64,000 bases of DNA from Bacteroidetes bacterium UBA2475. Its GTDB lineage: Bacteria; Bacteroidota; Bacteroidia; B-17B0; Aurantibacillaceae. The notes under the pieces were generated by a model. It saw only the letters and a program-made list of their open reading frames with translations. It was not told the origin of the DNA and ran no database searches. The stretch is from the NCBI GenBank assembly GCA_002342065.1, contig DDPF01000013.1:62001-126000 (forward strand). The letters run 5' to 3'. The first letter of the stretch is position 1, and each line of letters begins with the position of its first letter. A program made the position numbers and the translations under genes. Below are positions 18,352 to 27,600 of the stretch, in pieces.

Positions 18352-19554
18352 ATGAAATTAAAATTCATTATTATAATTTTATTTACAAATATTTCCGGAT
18401 TGTTTGCACAAGAATATATTTACTATTGTTCAAGGCCAACACCAACAAACACTACCTGGCAGGTGTATAGAAAAAATTTAACTACTTCATTAACACAAAC
18501 TATTACAAACGACCCTAATTATAATTACTGGAGAGCCGAACCATCGCCGGATAATTCTAAACTATTGATCGTTCGGAGTCCGGCAAACGTTTCGCCTGAC
18601 CAGGAAAATTATATTGATTGTGATATTCTAAAATGTAATCCCGATGGAACAGGTATGCAGGTTATACTTGCTAATAACCAATATGGATGGCATGGTTTTG
18701 GTAACCCGCGTGTTCATCCAGTCGGTAACAGAATTTTATTGCTTGTGCAGCCAACATCAACTGCACAATGGAATCTTTTTACTGTAGACATGTCTGGTAA
18801 CAATCCACAACAAATAACTACAACAGGTGCAATAGACGCTGCCTGGTCGCCACTTGGTAATAAAATTGTTTTTGTAAGTTTAGTTGGCCCCAGTCTTTTA
18901 AATCTTGAAATATTTAAAGCAAATTATAACTATGCAACCAATCAGGTTTCAAATATTGTGCAATTAACCAACGATACCACCCGTAATCATGACCCCTGTT
19001 TTTCTCCTAATGGAGATAAGATCGCTTTTTGCGCAGGCAATGCCAGTTTATATGATGCAAACATTGTAACCATTGATACCAGTGGAAACAATAGAACAGA
19101 TGTGGTGGATGATAATGGAACACATGGCGGAAATGTAAACTGGGGAACAAATAATAAGATCTATTACCACAGCATTTATGTAAGCACTTTTACAAATTTT
19201 ATGGCTGATGATTTTAATTGTAATACAAACTCGGTTGAATCTATTTTTACATCGTCTTCTATTCATTACCTGCATCCATTCTATATAAATCAAACCATAA
19301 CAGGAATAAAAGATCAATTAATAGATAAAAACAATATTTCAATTTTTCCCGTACCGACATCCGATTTTATTAAAATAAAATTTAATGATGGATCGAATAA
19401 TACTATCAGTATAGTGGATATAAGAGGGCAGTTAGTTATTGAAAAAGAGATCGATGGTTCAGATGATATTGATATTAAAAAACTTGAACCGGGTATTTAT
19501 TTTATTGTTTCAAAGACAAATGAATTTTCACCTCAAAAATTTATTAAAGAGTAA
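18352..19554 (+). CDS. T9SS-exported TolB-like WD40/PD40 propeller
   Basis: A 400-residue protein with a signal peptide (ending GLFAQ). Blades carry the TolB/PD40 motif: EPSPDNSKLLIV, AAWSPLGNKIVFVS and DPCFSPNGDKIAFCAG. The T9SS sorting domain at the end has one deviation: the usual YPNP is FPVP (ISIFPVPTSDFIKIKF); the rest, GIYFIVSK and KFIKE, is normal. It is 11 bp downstream of the previous gene and 8 bp upstream of the next, so all four propeller genes look like one transcript. A binding or scaffold role is possible; no enzyme motif was seen. Confidence 0.8.
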   Translation: MKLKFIIIILFTNISGLFAQEYIYYCSRPTPTNTTWQVYRKNLTTSLTQTITNDPNYNYWRAEPSPDNSKLLIVRSPANVSPDQENYIDCDILKCNPDGTGMQVILANNQYGWHGFGNPRVHPVGNRILLLVQPTSTAQWNLFTVDMSGNNPQQITTTGAIDAAWSPLGNKIVFVSLVGPSLLNLEIFKANYNYATNQVSNIVQLTNDTTRNHDPCFSPNGDKIAFCAGNASLYDANIVTIDTSGNNRTDVVDDNGTHGGNVNWGTNNKIYYHSIYVSTFTNFMADDFNCNTNSVESIFTSSSIHYLHPFYINQTITGIKDQLIDKNNISIFPVPTSDFIKIKFNDGSNNTISIVDIRGQLVIEKEIDGSDDIDIKKLEPGIYFIVSKTNEFSPQKFIKE

Positions 19555-19562
19555 TTATAATT

Positions 19563-21791
19563 ATGAAAACATTTTTTCTTTCATTTTTCTTTTTGTTTGT
19601 TATAACTGTTGCTAAATCGCAAACATGGCAATCTATTGGTCCCGAAGGCGGTTGGGTAGATCATATTGCTTACCATCCGACCCAGACAAACGTTATGTTT
19701 AGTAGTGGTGATACACACGGTGGAATTTATAAAAGTATAGATGGCGGAACTACCTGGAATAATTTAAGTGGCTATGGTTGCTACAATGCCTGGTGTTTTG
19801 AGGTGAATCCAATTTGTCCTGATACTATTTATGCAGGAAGCATGATGAATGAAAATGACAGTATTGGTATCCGTGTTTCGGTAGACGGTGGAACTACATG
19901 GCAAACAACTTTAAAATGGCCATCTATTTCACAGATAATAGTGCACCCAACAAATCCAAATATTGTTTTTGCCGCTGCGGGTTACTGGCCGGGTTACCAG
20001 GGCAACACACATGGTGAAGGAATATGGAAAAGCACTGATGGCGGTTTTACATGGAATAAGATCATTACAGGTTTAATGGATAATATGAGTGTTCAATCTA
20101 TTGCATTTAATCCATCAAATTCAAATGCGATGTATGCTGGTGTTTGGGGCGTATTTGGTAATGGAAAAGGAATGTATGCCAGTTTGGATGGCGGTAACAC
20201 ATGGTTTGCCGCCGGCTTGGCAAATAAGGATGTTTGGAAAGTGGCAGTTTGTTCTAGTTCAGCAAACATTATTTATGCAGCAACGCAGGATAGTGTTTAT
20301 AGAAGCCTAAATTTTGGCAGTAACTGGACAACTATGAATATTGCAAGTAATGCTCCATTAGGTTTATATTTTGGAATTTCAGTTTCAAAAAGCAATAATA
20401 ATATTGTCTACGTGGGTTCTTTAGATAAAGGAATGTTTAAAACCACTGATGGAGGAGCAACCTGGAGCCCCGCATTAAATACAGGCTTACCTGCAACAAG
20501 GGTTTGGGAAGTAGCAACACATCCAACAAATGCAAACGAAGTTTTTTTAGGACAGCAGGGTATTGGCATTTGGAAAAGTACAAATGGGGCAGGGCAGTGG
20601 CAAAATTCAAGCACCGGCTTTAAATGTACCTATGTTACCGATCTGCATTATAACTCTTCCGGACTTTACGGCGCTTTGTATAACGAAGCTGGTAATAATT
20701 ATGCCAGTGTAAAGAAACTGAATAGTACAAATTGGAATTCTATTGGACTGAATGATCTGTGGATAGGAAAAGTAACATCGGTGCCCAGTGCAACAAACGT
20801 TATGTTTGCTTCAAAAGTAGACTATGGTTTTTTTCTGCCTGTTCCGCATAATAAATTATTAAGATCTACTAATGGTGGCTCAACATGGGCAAACGTTGGA
20901 AGCGGTTTGGATACCACGGTTGATGCAAAGGCAATAAAAATTGATCCTTCAAATACAAATATAATGTATGTTGGTAATGCAAAAGGAATTTTTAAAAGTA
21001 CAAATGGCGGCACAACGTTTAGTTTAACAGGATTAAATAATTTAAATGTTACTTCTATTTGTATCTCATCCGCCTCGTTAAATGTTATTTATGCGGGCAC
21101 ATGGAGTGGTGTTTTTACAAGCACTAATTCAGGTTTATCATGGGCAGCTTTACCAACTTTTTCAAATGCCATATTTTCTTTGATACAGCTTCCAACAAAT
21201 CCTCAAATCCTTTTTGCAGGAAGCTATGCTGCAGGTATATTAAAAAGTACAGATGGAGGCGCATCGTGGAATTATGTGAGCACTAATCTTGCTGGTAAGA
21301 TCGTTCAATGTTTAATTGCTGACCCTGTAAATCCAAATATTATTTATGCAGGGGGTGACATGGGAGTTTATTCAAGCAACAGCCAGGGAAATGCGGGTAC
21401 ATGGACAGATTTTTCATTAGGTATGAATAGTCATAAAGCAAAAATAATGAGTATGGATTTTGATCTGAGCAACGGTAATCTATATGCCGGAACGCTCGGG
21501 TACGGTGTGTTTTCGAGGAATATATTTATTCCGACTTTTATTGAAAGCAACCTAAAGACTACTACTCTTTCAGTTTTTCCAAATCCCGCTGCAAATGTAT
21601 TAAACATACAATTACCAAATGTAACAGCCGGTAAAATTTTCATTTCTGATGTTCTTGGAAAAAGAGTAGAGGAGTTTGTTTTTTCGGAGCAAATAAATAT
21701 CTCGCACTTAAATGACGGTATTTATTTTATTACAATTATTGATAAAACAAACAATAGTAATTACACTACAAAAGTAATTGTAAATAAATAA
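19563..21791 (+). CDS. T9SS-exported sortilin/VPS10-like BNR-repeat protein
   Basis: This 742-residue protein has a signal peptide and at least eight Asp-box (BNR) hairpins of the type S.DGG.TW, for example YKSIDGGTTWNNLSG, KSTDGGFTWNKI, KTTDGGATWSPA and KSTNGGTTFSLTG. They alternate with strands ending in NVIYAGT. This fits one or two large propellers, as in sortilin-like or xyloglucanase-like proteins. The C-terminal sorting domain is LSVFPNPAANVLNIQL, then GIYFITIID. It is the last and largest of the exported set. Its end lies 1 bp from the end of the convergent small gene at 21793. Confidence 0.85.
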   Translation: MKTFFLSFFFLFVITVAKSQTWQSIGPEGGWVDHIAYHPTQTNVMFSSGDTHGGIYKSIDGGTTWNNLSGYGCYNAWCFEVNPICPDTIYAGSMMNENDSIGIRVSVDGGTTWQTTLKWPSISQIIVHPTNPNIVFAAAGYWPGYQGNTHGEGIWKSTDGGFTWNKIITGLMDNMSVQSIAFNPSNSNAMYAGVWGVFGNGKGMYASLDGGNTWFAAGLANKDVWKVAVCSSSANIIYAATQDSVYRSLNFGSNWTTMNIASNAPLGLYFGISVSKSNNNIVYVGSLDKGMFKTTDGGATWSPALNTGLPATRVWEVATHPTNANEVFLGQQGIGIWKSTNGAGQWQNSSTGFKCTYVTDLHYNSSGLYGALYNEAGNNYASVKKLNSTNWNSIGLNDLWIGKVTSVPSATNVMFASKVDYGFFLPVPHNKLLRSTNGGSTWANVGSGLDTTVDAKAIKIDPSNTNIMYVGNAKGIFKSTNGGTTFSLTGLNNLNVTSICISSASLNVIYAGTWSGVFTSTNSGLSWAALPTFSNAIFSLIQLPTNPQILFAGSYAAGILKSTDGGASWNYVSTNLAGKIVQCLIADPVNPNIIYAGGDMGVYSSNSQGNAGTWTDFSLGMNSHKAKIMSMDFDLSNGNLYAGTLGYGVFSRNIFIPTFIESNLKTTTLSVFPNPAANVLNIQLPNVTAGKIFISDVLGKRVEEFVFSEQINISHLNDGIYFITIIDKTNNSNYTTKVIVNK

Positions 21792-21792
21792 A

Positions 21793-22034
21793 CTAATCTT
21801 TCCTTTTCCTCTTTGGCAAAGGTTGTTCGGTTTTTTTTTTGTTTTATCGGCATCTGTATCGATCTCAGTAGAATCAGGATCAACTTCTAATTTCGACTTC
21901 TGCTCGCTTTTCTTTTTCACGGTCTTATCAGAGTCAAGATCAATTCCTGTTTTATCTGTATCCGTTTCCGGACTGGTAAAATCGCCCGAACGTTTACTTT
22001 CTTTTTCTTCGTCTTTCTTTTCTCTCTTTTTCAT
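21793..22034 (-). CDS. Small highly charged protein; probable frameshift in an A10 tract
   Basis: From the ATG at 22034 the frame encodes a Lys/Glu/Asp-rich, low-complexity protein (KKREKKDEEKESKRSGDF, DTDKTGIDLDSDKTVKKK). At the run of ten T (plus strand 21831-21840) the literal frame continues into an unrelated hydrophobic tail that ends at 21708, inside the antisense of the exported protein gene. A -1 shift, or one extra A, gives instead KKKTEQPLPKRKRKD and a TAG at 21793, a natural ending for an 80-residue protein. I take the shifted version as more likely real. Sequencing error and slippage cannot be separated here. Function unknown; it is probably cytoplasmic and disordered. Confidence 0.5.
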
Positions 22035-22230
22035 AAATATTTAATTTATACATTATAATTATGAGAATTTTATGCCACGTTTATAGGCTTACAAATACTG
22101 TAAAACAGCATGAATTAAATAGCCTAATTGTTATTTGAGGAAAATTTTGCCCATAGTAAATAGTAGAATGGTAGTAATTTGTTACCTTTATCTTGTTATT
22201 TATCCTTATAATTTAAAGTAAAAAATAAAA

Positions 22231-22647
22231 ATGGAAGACTATAAATTTCAGATCGCAGAATTACTCATCCGGCTTTTTGCAGGAATACTTTTCCTTTTTC
22301 AGGGTTATGACAAACTTTTTAAAGTTAAAATGAAAGGCGTAATCTCTTCTTTTACAATAGATAGTGATCGCCAAAACATTCCACGTGGATTTGTTGCAAT
22401 AATAGCTTATTATACAAGTATAGCTGAATTTGCCGGTGGTTTACTTTTAATGCTGGGTTTATTCACAAACTTCACCTTGTATGCTTTAGGTTTTGATCTT
22501 TTGTTGGTTTGTTTTGCATTTACCTATATGCAGCCTATGTGGGATATGAAACATGTTTTCCCAAGATTTTTATTGATCGTGCTACTATTGTTATTACCCG
22601 AAAGCTATAATCAATTTAGCCTGGATGCGTTGTTGAGCTTTAAATAG
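22231..22647 (+). CDS. DoxX-family membrane protein
   Basis: 138 residues with four hydrophobic helices. The first carries the DoxX pattern (LLIRLFAGILFLFQGYDKLFKVKMKG), followed by GFVAIIAYYTSIAEFAGGLLLMLGLFT. DoxX proteins are small inner-membrane proteins linked in some species to redox or thiosulfate metabolism. The specific role here is unknown. It stands alone, and its stop overlaps the end of the convergent histidine kinase gene by 8 bp, with no room for a terminator between them. Confidence 0.88.
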   Translation: MEDYKFQIAELLIRLFAGILFLFQGYDKLFKVKMKGVISSFTIDSDRQNIPRGFVAIIAYYTSIAEFAGGLLLMLGLFTNFTLYALGFDLLLVCFAFTYMQPMWDMKHVFPRFLLIVLLLLLPESYNQFSLDALLSFK

Positions 22648-24652
22648 TAGTTTCTGTTGGAATGTAAATATCAAACGTTACTCCTTTACTAACAACACCG
22701 GTAGCTACAATTATGCCGTTATGATTTTCCACAATTCTTTTACAGATAGCTAGGCCCATACCTGTGCCTGCGTATTGTTCTTTGCTATTTAATCTCTGAA
22801 ACACTTCAAAGATCCTTTCGTTGTATTGACCGTCAAAACCAATACCGTTATCAGTGTATGTAATGTGACAATATGAGATCTTAGGCGATAATTTATCGTT
22901 ATTAAATTTACTGCCCTCTTTTATTTTAGTTTTAATTATTATATGAGGTGGAATAGTTGGGAGAGAGAATTTTAGTGAATTGCTTATGAGATTATTCATA
23001 AGCTGACGAAATGGAAAAGGAATAATATTCATTTCACTTAAATTTTCACTTTCAATAATTGCTTTTTTTTCTAGTATAAGCTCTTCAAGGTCCCTTTTTG
23101 CTTCATCTATTATTATACCTAAGTGTATCTTTTCGAAATTGCGTTCTGTACTTTTGGCCCGCGAGTAAGTAAGCAAATCTTCTATAAGTTCCTGCATGCG
23201 TTTGGCTGTATTCTGCATTTTTTCGAAATAACCTTTTCCATTCTCTGAAAGATTTTTTTCTTCTTCTTTAAGAATAATAGTTGCAAAATTCTGGATCTTA
23301 CGCAGAGGCTCCTGCAGATCATGGCTGGAAACATAGGTAAAGGCAGTAAGATCTTTGTTGGCAATAATTAATTCAGCCGCGCGTTTTTCTTTCTCGTCAT
23401 TTTGAAATGCTAGTTCTTTATTAGCAATTATTAATTCGGCAGCTCTTTTTTCTTTTTCATCATTCTGAAAGGCCAATTCTTTATTGGCAACTATCAGCTC
23501 AGCCGCTTTTTTTTCTTTTACGGTATTTTGATAAGCTAATTCTTTATTGGCAATCGCGAGCTCTGCCGCTCGCTTTTCTTTTTCATCATTTTGAAAAGCA
23601 AGCTCTTTATTAGCAATGATCAGCTCAGCAGCTTTTTTTTCTTTTACCTTATTTTGATAAGCTAATTCTTTATTGGCAATTGCCAGCTCAGCAGCTCTTT
23701 TTTCTTTTTCCTTATTTTGAAATGCCAGTTCTCTATTGGCAATTATTAATTCAGCAGCTCGTTTTTCTTTTTCTTCGTTTTGAAATGCAAGTTCTTCGTT
23801 GGCAATAACCAACTCTGCTGCCCTTTTTTCTTTTACTTTATTTTGAAATGCCAGCTCTTTATTGGCAATAGTTAATTCCTGCGCTCTTTTTTCTTTTTCT
23901 TCGTTTTGGTAAGCCAGTTCAATATTGGCAATACTTAATTCAGCTGCTCGCTTTTCTTTCTCGTTATTTTGGTAAGCCAGTTCATCATTGGCGATACTTA
24001 ATTCCGCAGCTCTTTTTTCTTTTTCGTCATTTTGAAAGGCTAGTTCTTTGTTGGCAATTATCAACTCAGCAGCTCTTTTTTCTTTTTCATCATTTTGAAA
24101 TGCAAGCTCTTTGTTGGCAACTATCAACTCTGCAGCTCTTTTTTCTTTTTCATCGTTTTGAAAGGCAAGCTCTTTGTTGGCAATTCGTAAATCTTTTGCC
24201 CATTTTTGCTCTGTAACATCCCGGGCTGCTGCAAAAACTCCAAGCACTTTGCCTTTATCATCTTTGTAAACTGAAGCATTGTATAACACATCGGTAAGAT
24301 TACCATTCTTATGTTTTATCGTTAGTGAATAATCTGCCACAAAACCTTTTTCAAAAACCCGGCGATAACCTTCTTGTGCTTTTGTGGGCTCTGTAAAATA
24401 ATTGGAGAAATCTGTATCTATCAACTTTTCCCGGGGAACACCCGTAACTTTTACCGATGCCTCGTTCACATCTAAAATCTTTCCGGTTGCACTGATGGTA
24501 ACAAGCGGGTCTAAACTTGCTTCAATCAAACTACGGGCATAGTTGGCAACGACTAATTCCGCTGCCCGTTTTTCTTTTTCGTTGTTTTGAAAAACAAGTT
24601 CTTTATTGGCTATGGTTAATTCGTCTGATTTCGTTTTTTTATCTATTTTCAA
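22640..24652 (-). CDS. PAS sensor histidine kinase with ~13 tandem 21-residue coiled-coil repeats
   Basis: A 670-residue cytoplasmic kinase with no membrane segment. The start is TTG at 24652; no ATG is near. Half a repeat (residues 11-37) is followed by a PAS domain (about 38-150, LDPLVTISATGKILDVNEASV). Residues 152-424 are thirteen copies of the unit AAELIIANKELAFQNDEKEKR, three heptads each, running directly into HisKA at residue 425. The phospho-acceptor is H444 (SSHDLQEPLRK) and the ATPase domain has N box NLISNSLKF, G1 box DNGIGF and G2 GTGMGLAICKRI. It lies 21 bp after the CheB-CheR-kinase gene and in the same reading frame. It probably shares the response regulator at 28349. Confidence 0.9.
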   Translation of the reverse strand: MKIDKKTKSDELTIANKELVFQNNEKEKRAAELVVANYARSLIEASLDPLVTISATGKILDVNEASVKVTGVPREKLIDTDFSNYFTEPTKAQEGYRRVFEKGFVADYSLTIKHKNGNLTDVLYNASVYKDDKGKVLGVFAAARDVTEQKWAKDLRIANKELAFQNDEKEKRAAELIVANKELAFQNDEKEKRAAELIIANKELAFQNDEKEKRAAELSIANDELAYQNNEKEKRAAELSIANIELAYQNEEKEKRAQELTIANKELAFQNKVKEKRAAELVIANEELAFQNEEKEKRAAELIIANRELAFQNKEKEKRAAELAIANKELAYQNKVKEKKAAELIIANKELAFQNDEKEKRAAELAIANKELAYQNTVKEKKAAELIVANKELAFQNDEKEKRAAELIIANKELAFQNDEKEKRAAELIIANKDLTAFTYVSSHDLQEPLRKIQNFATIILKEEEKNLSENGKGYFEKMQNTAKRMQELIEDLLTYSRAKSTERNFEKIHLGIIIDEAKRDLEELILEKKAIIESENLSEMNIIPFPFRQLMNNLISNSLKFSLPTIPPHIIIKTKIKEGSKFNNDKLSPKISYCHITYTDNGIGFDGQYNERIFEVFQRLNSKEQYAGTGMGLAICKRIVENHNGIIVATGVVSKGVTFDIYIPTETTI
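23348..24199 (-). repeat. 63-bp tandem repeat encoding a coiled-coil rod
   Basis: Thirteen full 63-bp units plus a 33-bp partial unit, all in frame inside the histidine kinase gene. Units differ mainly at a few positions (e.g. AFQNDEKEKR, AYQNNEKEKR, AFQNKVKEKR, AYQNTVKEKK). Some non-adjacent units are nearly identical, suggesting recent duplication. Confidence 0.92.
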
Positions 24653-24673
24653 TGCTATTTTTTTAATTTTATT

Positions 24674-27600
24674 TTACTCGGCAGAGACGTATATATCAAA
24701 CCTGGCACCTACGCCTAATTCGCCATTAGCTTTTATAATTCCTTTATGATTTTCAACAATACGTTTGCAAATGGCGAGGCCAATACCTGTTCCATGATAT
24801 GCTTCTTTACTATGTAAACGTTGAAATACCTCAAAGATCTTTTCATTGTACTCCGGCTCAAATCCAATACAATTATCCTTTAATATAATATGGCAATATT
24901 TCTTGTCAGCTACCAGGTATTTATTATTTAATTTACTTCCGATCGCTATTTCGCTTTTTAAGGTTATATGAGGTGGCACATCTTTTTTTGCGAATTTTAA
25001 AGAATTTCCAACAAGGTTGTGAAAGAGCTGACGAAATTGAAAAGGAATAACTTTTACAGTATCCAGATCAACTGTTATAACTGCTTTCTTTTCGGATATT
25101 ACATTCTCGAGATCTTTTTCAAGTTCATATACAATTGTATTCAGGTCGGTATCTTCGAATATAAGCTCACTGTTCTTTGTACGTGAATAGGTAAGGAGGT
25201 CTTCTATTAACTCCTGCATACGCATGGCAGTATTGGTCATTCTTTTAAAGTAGCCTTTGCCTGTTTCCGTTAAATTCTTTTCTTCTTCATTAAGAATGCA
25301 GGATGCAAAATTTTGTATCTTACGTAAAGGTTCCTGTAGATCATGACTTGAAATATAGGTGAAGGCTGTTAGATCTTTATTTGCAGTGCTTAATTCTTCA
25401 GCTCGCTTTTCTTTCTCCGCATTTTGAAATGCAAGTTCCTTGTTAGCAATACTCAGTTCTTCAGCACGTTTTTCTTTTTCATTATTTTGGAAAGCCAATT
25501 CTTTATTAGCTATGCTTAATTCTGCTGCACGCTTTTCTTTTTCAGTGTTTTGAAAGATGAGTTCTTTAATTGCAGTTTCAAGTTCAATGTTCTTTTGTTC
25601 TAGCTGCTTTGTTCTTTCCTTTACTGAGTTTTCAAGCTGTAAATTATCTTCTTTATGGATCCTGATATTCTCTTCGTTCTTTTCATCAGCTTTTCTTTGA
25701 AGAATTGAACGTTCGGTAATATCTTTAAATGCTAGCAAAATTAATTTTTCGCGATGGGTCTTTTGTATGATCCTGCTGGCATTAAGCACCATTACCTTTT
25801 CACCTAAATCCGGGAATACGTGTGTAACCTCAAAGTTAGAGAAGTGCGAGTTTTTAGCCAGCATACTATCTAACAATTCGCGAAGTTTTGGAATATTCCA
25901 TTGTTTATTACCTAATTCAAATAACGGTAAGCCTTCGGTAGCTTCTTTATTTACAAGGAATTTTTTATAGAAGGATTTGTTGGCCGATTTTACTTTCAAT
26001 TCACCATCTAAAACCAACATTGGTTCGTGTATGGTGGCAATTATGGTTTGTGAGTAATTGTAAGATTCGTTTAAAAGTTCATTATGTTTTTTTAGATCTT
26101 TATTAATAGAAATTAACTCTTCATTACTGGCTTCGATCTCTTCTTTTGTACTTTCCAATTCTTCGTTCAGTGTTTGAAATTCTTCATTACTTGAAACAAT
26201 CTCTTCGTTGGCAGTTTGCAATTCCTCATAGGCATTTTCCTGTGATTCAATAACCGCCTGTATCTCTGTTCTTGCTGTAATTAACTCCGCCGTTAATTTT
26301 TCTATTTTCCGGTCTCGTTGCGCATTGCCCAGGGTCGCCAGTACGGTATTTTTGGCACCTTTGTTTACTTTAATATATTTTTCTATTTGTTCCTGTAATG
26401 TAAAAACGATCATTAATAATGGTTCGTCCCATTCTATTTTTAAAGGACAAACTTCTAATGACATCGACCTGAACCGCGAACCTATTTTTATTTCAATTTC
26501 CGCTTTACGCACAGGTTGTTTTGTTTTTATTGCTTTTCTAATGGCATTAAGCAATTCGAACGAAAATTCTGGCCTTGTCATTTTTAAAATGTTCAATGTG
26601 GCTTTTCCTGAAGGGTGTTGAAGAAATAAAGATGTTGAACCCCTGAACTGCAGGATCTCCATATCCTTATTAATAATGGCACATGCCGGCATATGATCTG
26701 ATAAAAGCAAAGAATCAATAACACTGTCTAACTTTACAGAGTTGACAGAAGTGTTTTTTTGTACTGCCTTTTTTACTTTCTTTTCTGTTACAGTTGTTTT
26801 TACAAAACGTGGTAATAGCTCTGGTATCTTTCTGATACCTGAATTTTTTTTGCGGGAAAAGATCTTGAATTGATTATTTATTTGTACAAAATGTGATGAT
26901 GAAGAGCCAATGGTTTCAGATTTGCCAAGCATTAAATAACCTTTTTCATTTAATGAAAAATGCAAGGTTGTAAGTACTTTTTTTTGTGCAGCATGATCAA
27001 AATAAATAAGCAGGTTTCTACAACTTATAAAGTCCATACGCGAAAAAGGTGGGTCGCGTAAAATATTGTGCGATGTGCCAAATATGCACATATCGCGGAG
27101 ATTCTGAACTATGCGATATTTGCCATTAGACTTAGAAAAAAACCGATCAATACGTGAAGCGGAAACAGCTTTGAGCTCGTTCTTGGTATACTCGCCACTT
27201 CGTGCTCCCATTATTGCTGTTTGGCTTAGATCGGATGCAAATATCTGTACAGGTATTTTATTTGTTTGCTTATCCTGTATCTCGGTTATGAGCATAGCAA
27301 TAGAATATGCTTCCTGTCCTGTTGAGCAGGCGGCTACCCAGATCCTAAGCGTTTCTCCCTTTTTTTTATCTTTTAAAAGTTTTGGTAATAAAGTTGTTTT
27401 TAAATATTTAAACGATTCGGTGTCTCTAAAAAATCCGGTAACATTAATAAGCAGATCTGAATATAATTGTTCAGCCTCCTCTTTATTACTGCTAACTAAT
27501 TTTACGTATTGTTTTGTTGTTTTTAGCTCAGTTTTAAGCATCCTGCTCTCGATGCGGCGTTTAATGGTCGACATTTTATAATGTCCAAAATCAACATTGT

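Noticed and set aside
21708..21792. Tail of the charged protein running antisense into the BNR protein gene
   Set aside because: Hydrophobic and unlike the rest; explained by a frameshift at the A10 tract.
22640..22647. Terminator between doxX and the kinase
   Set aside because: The two genes overlap by 8 bp and no hairpin with a T tract is present.
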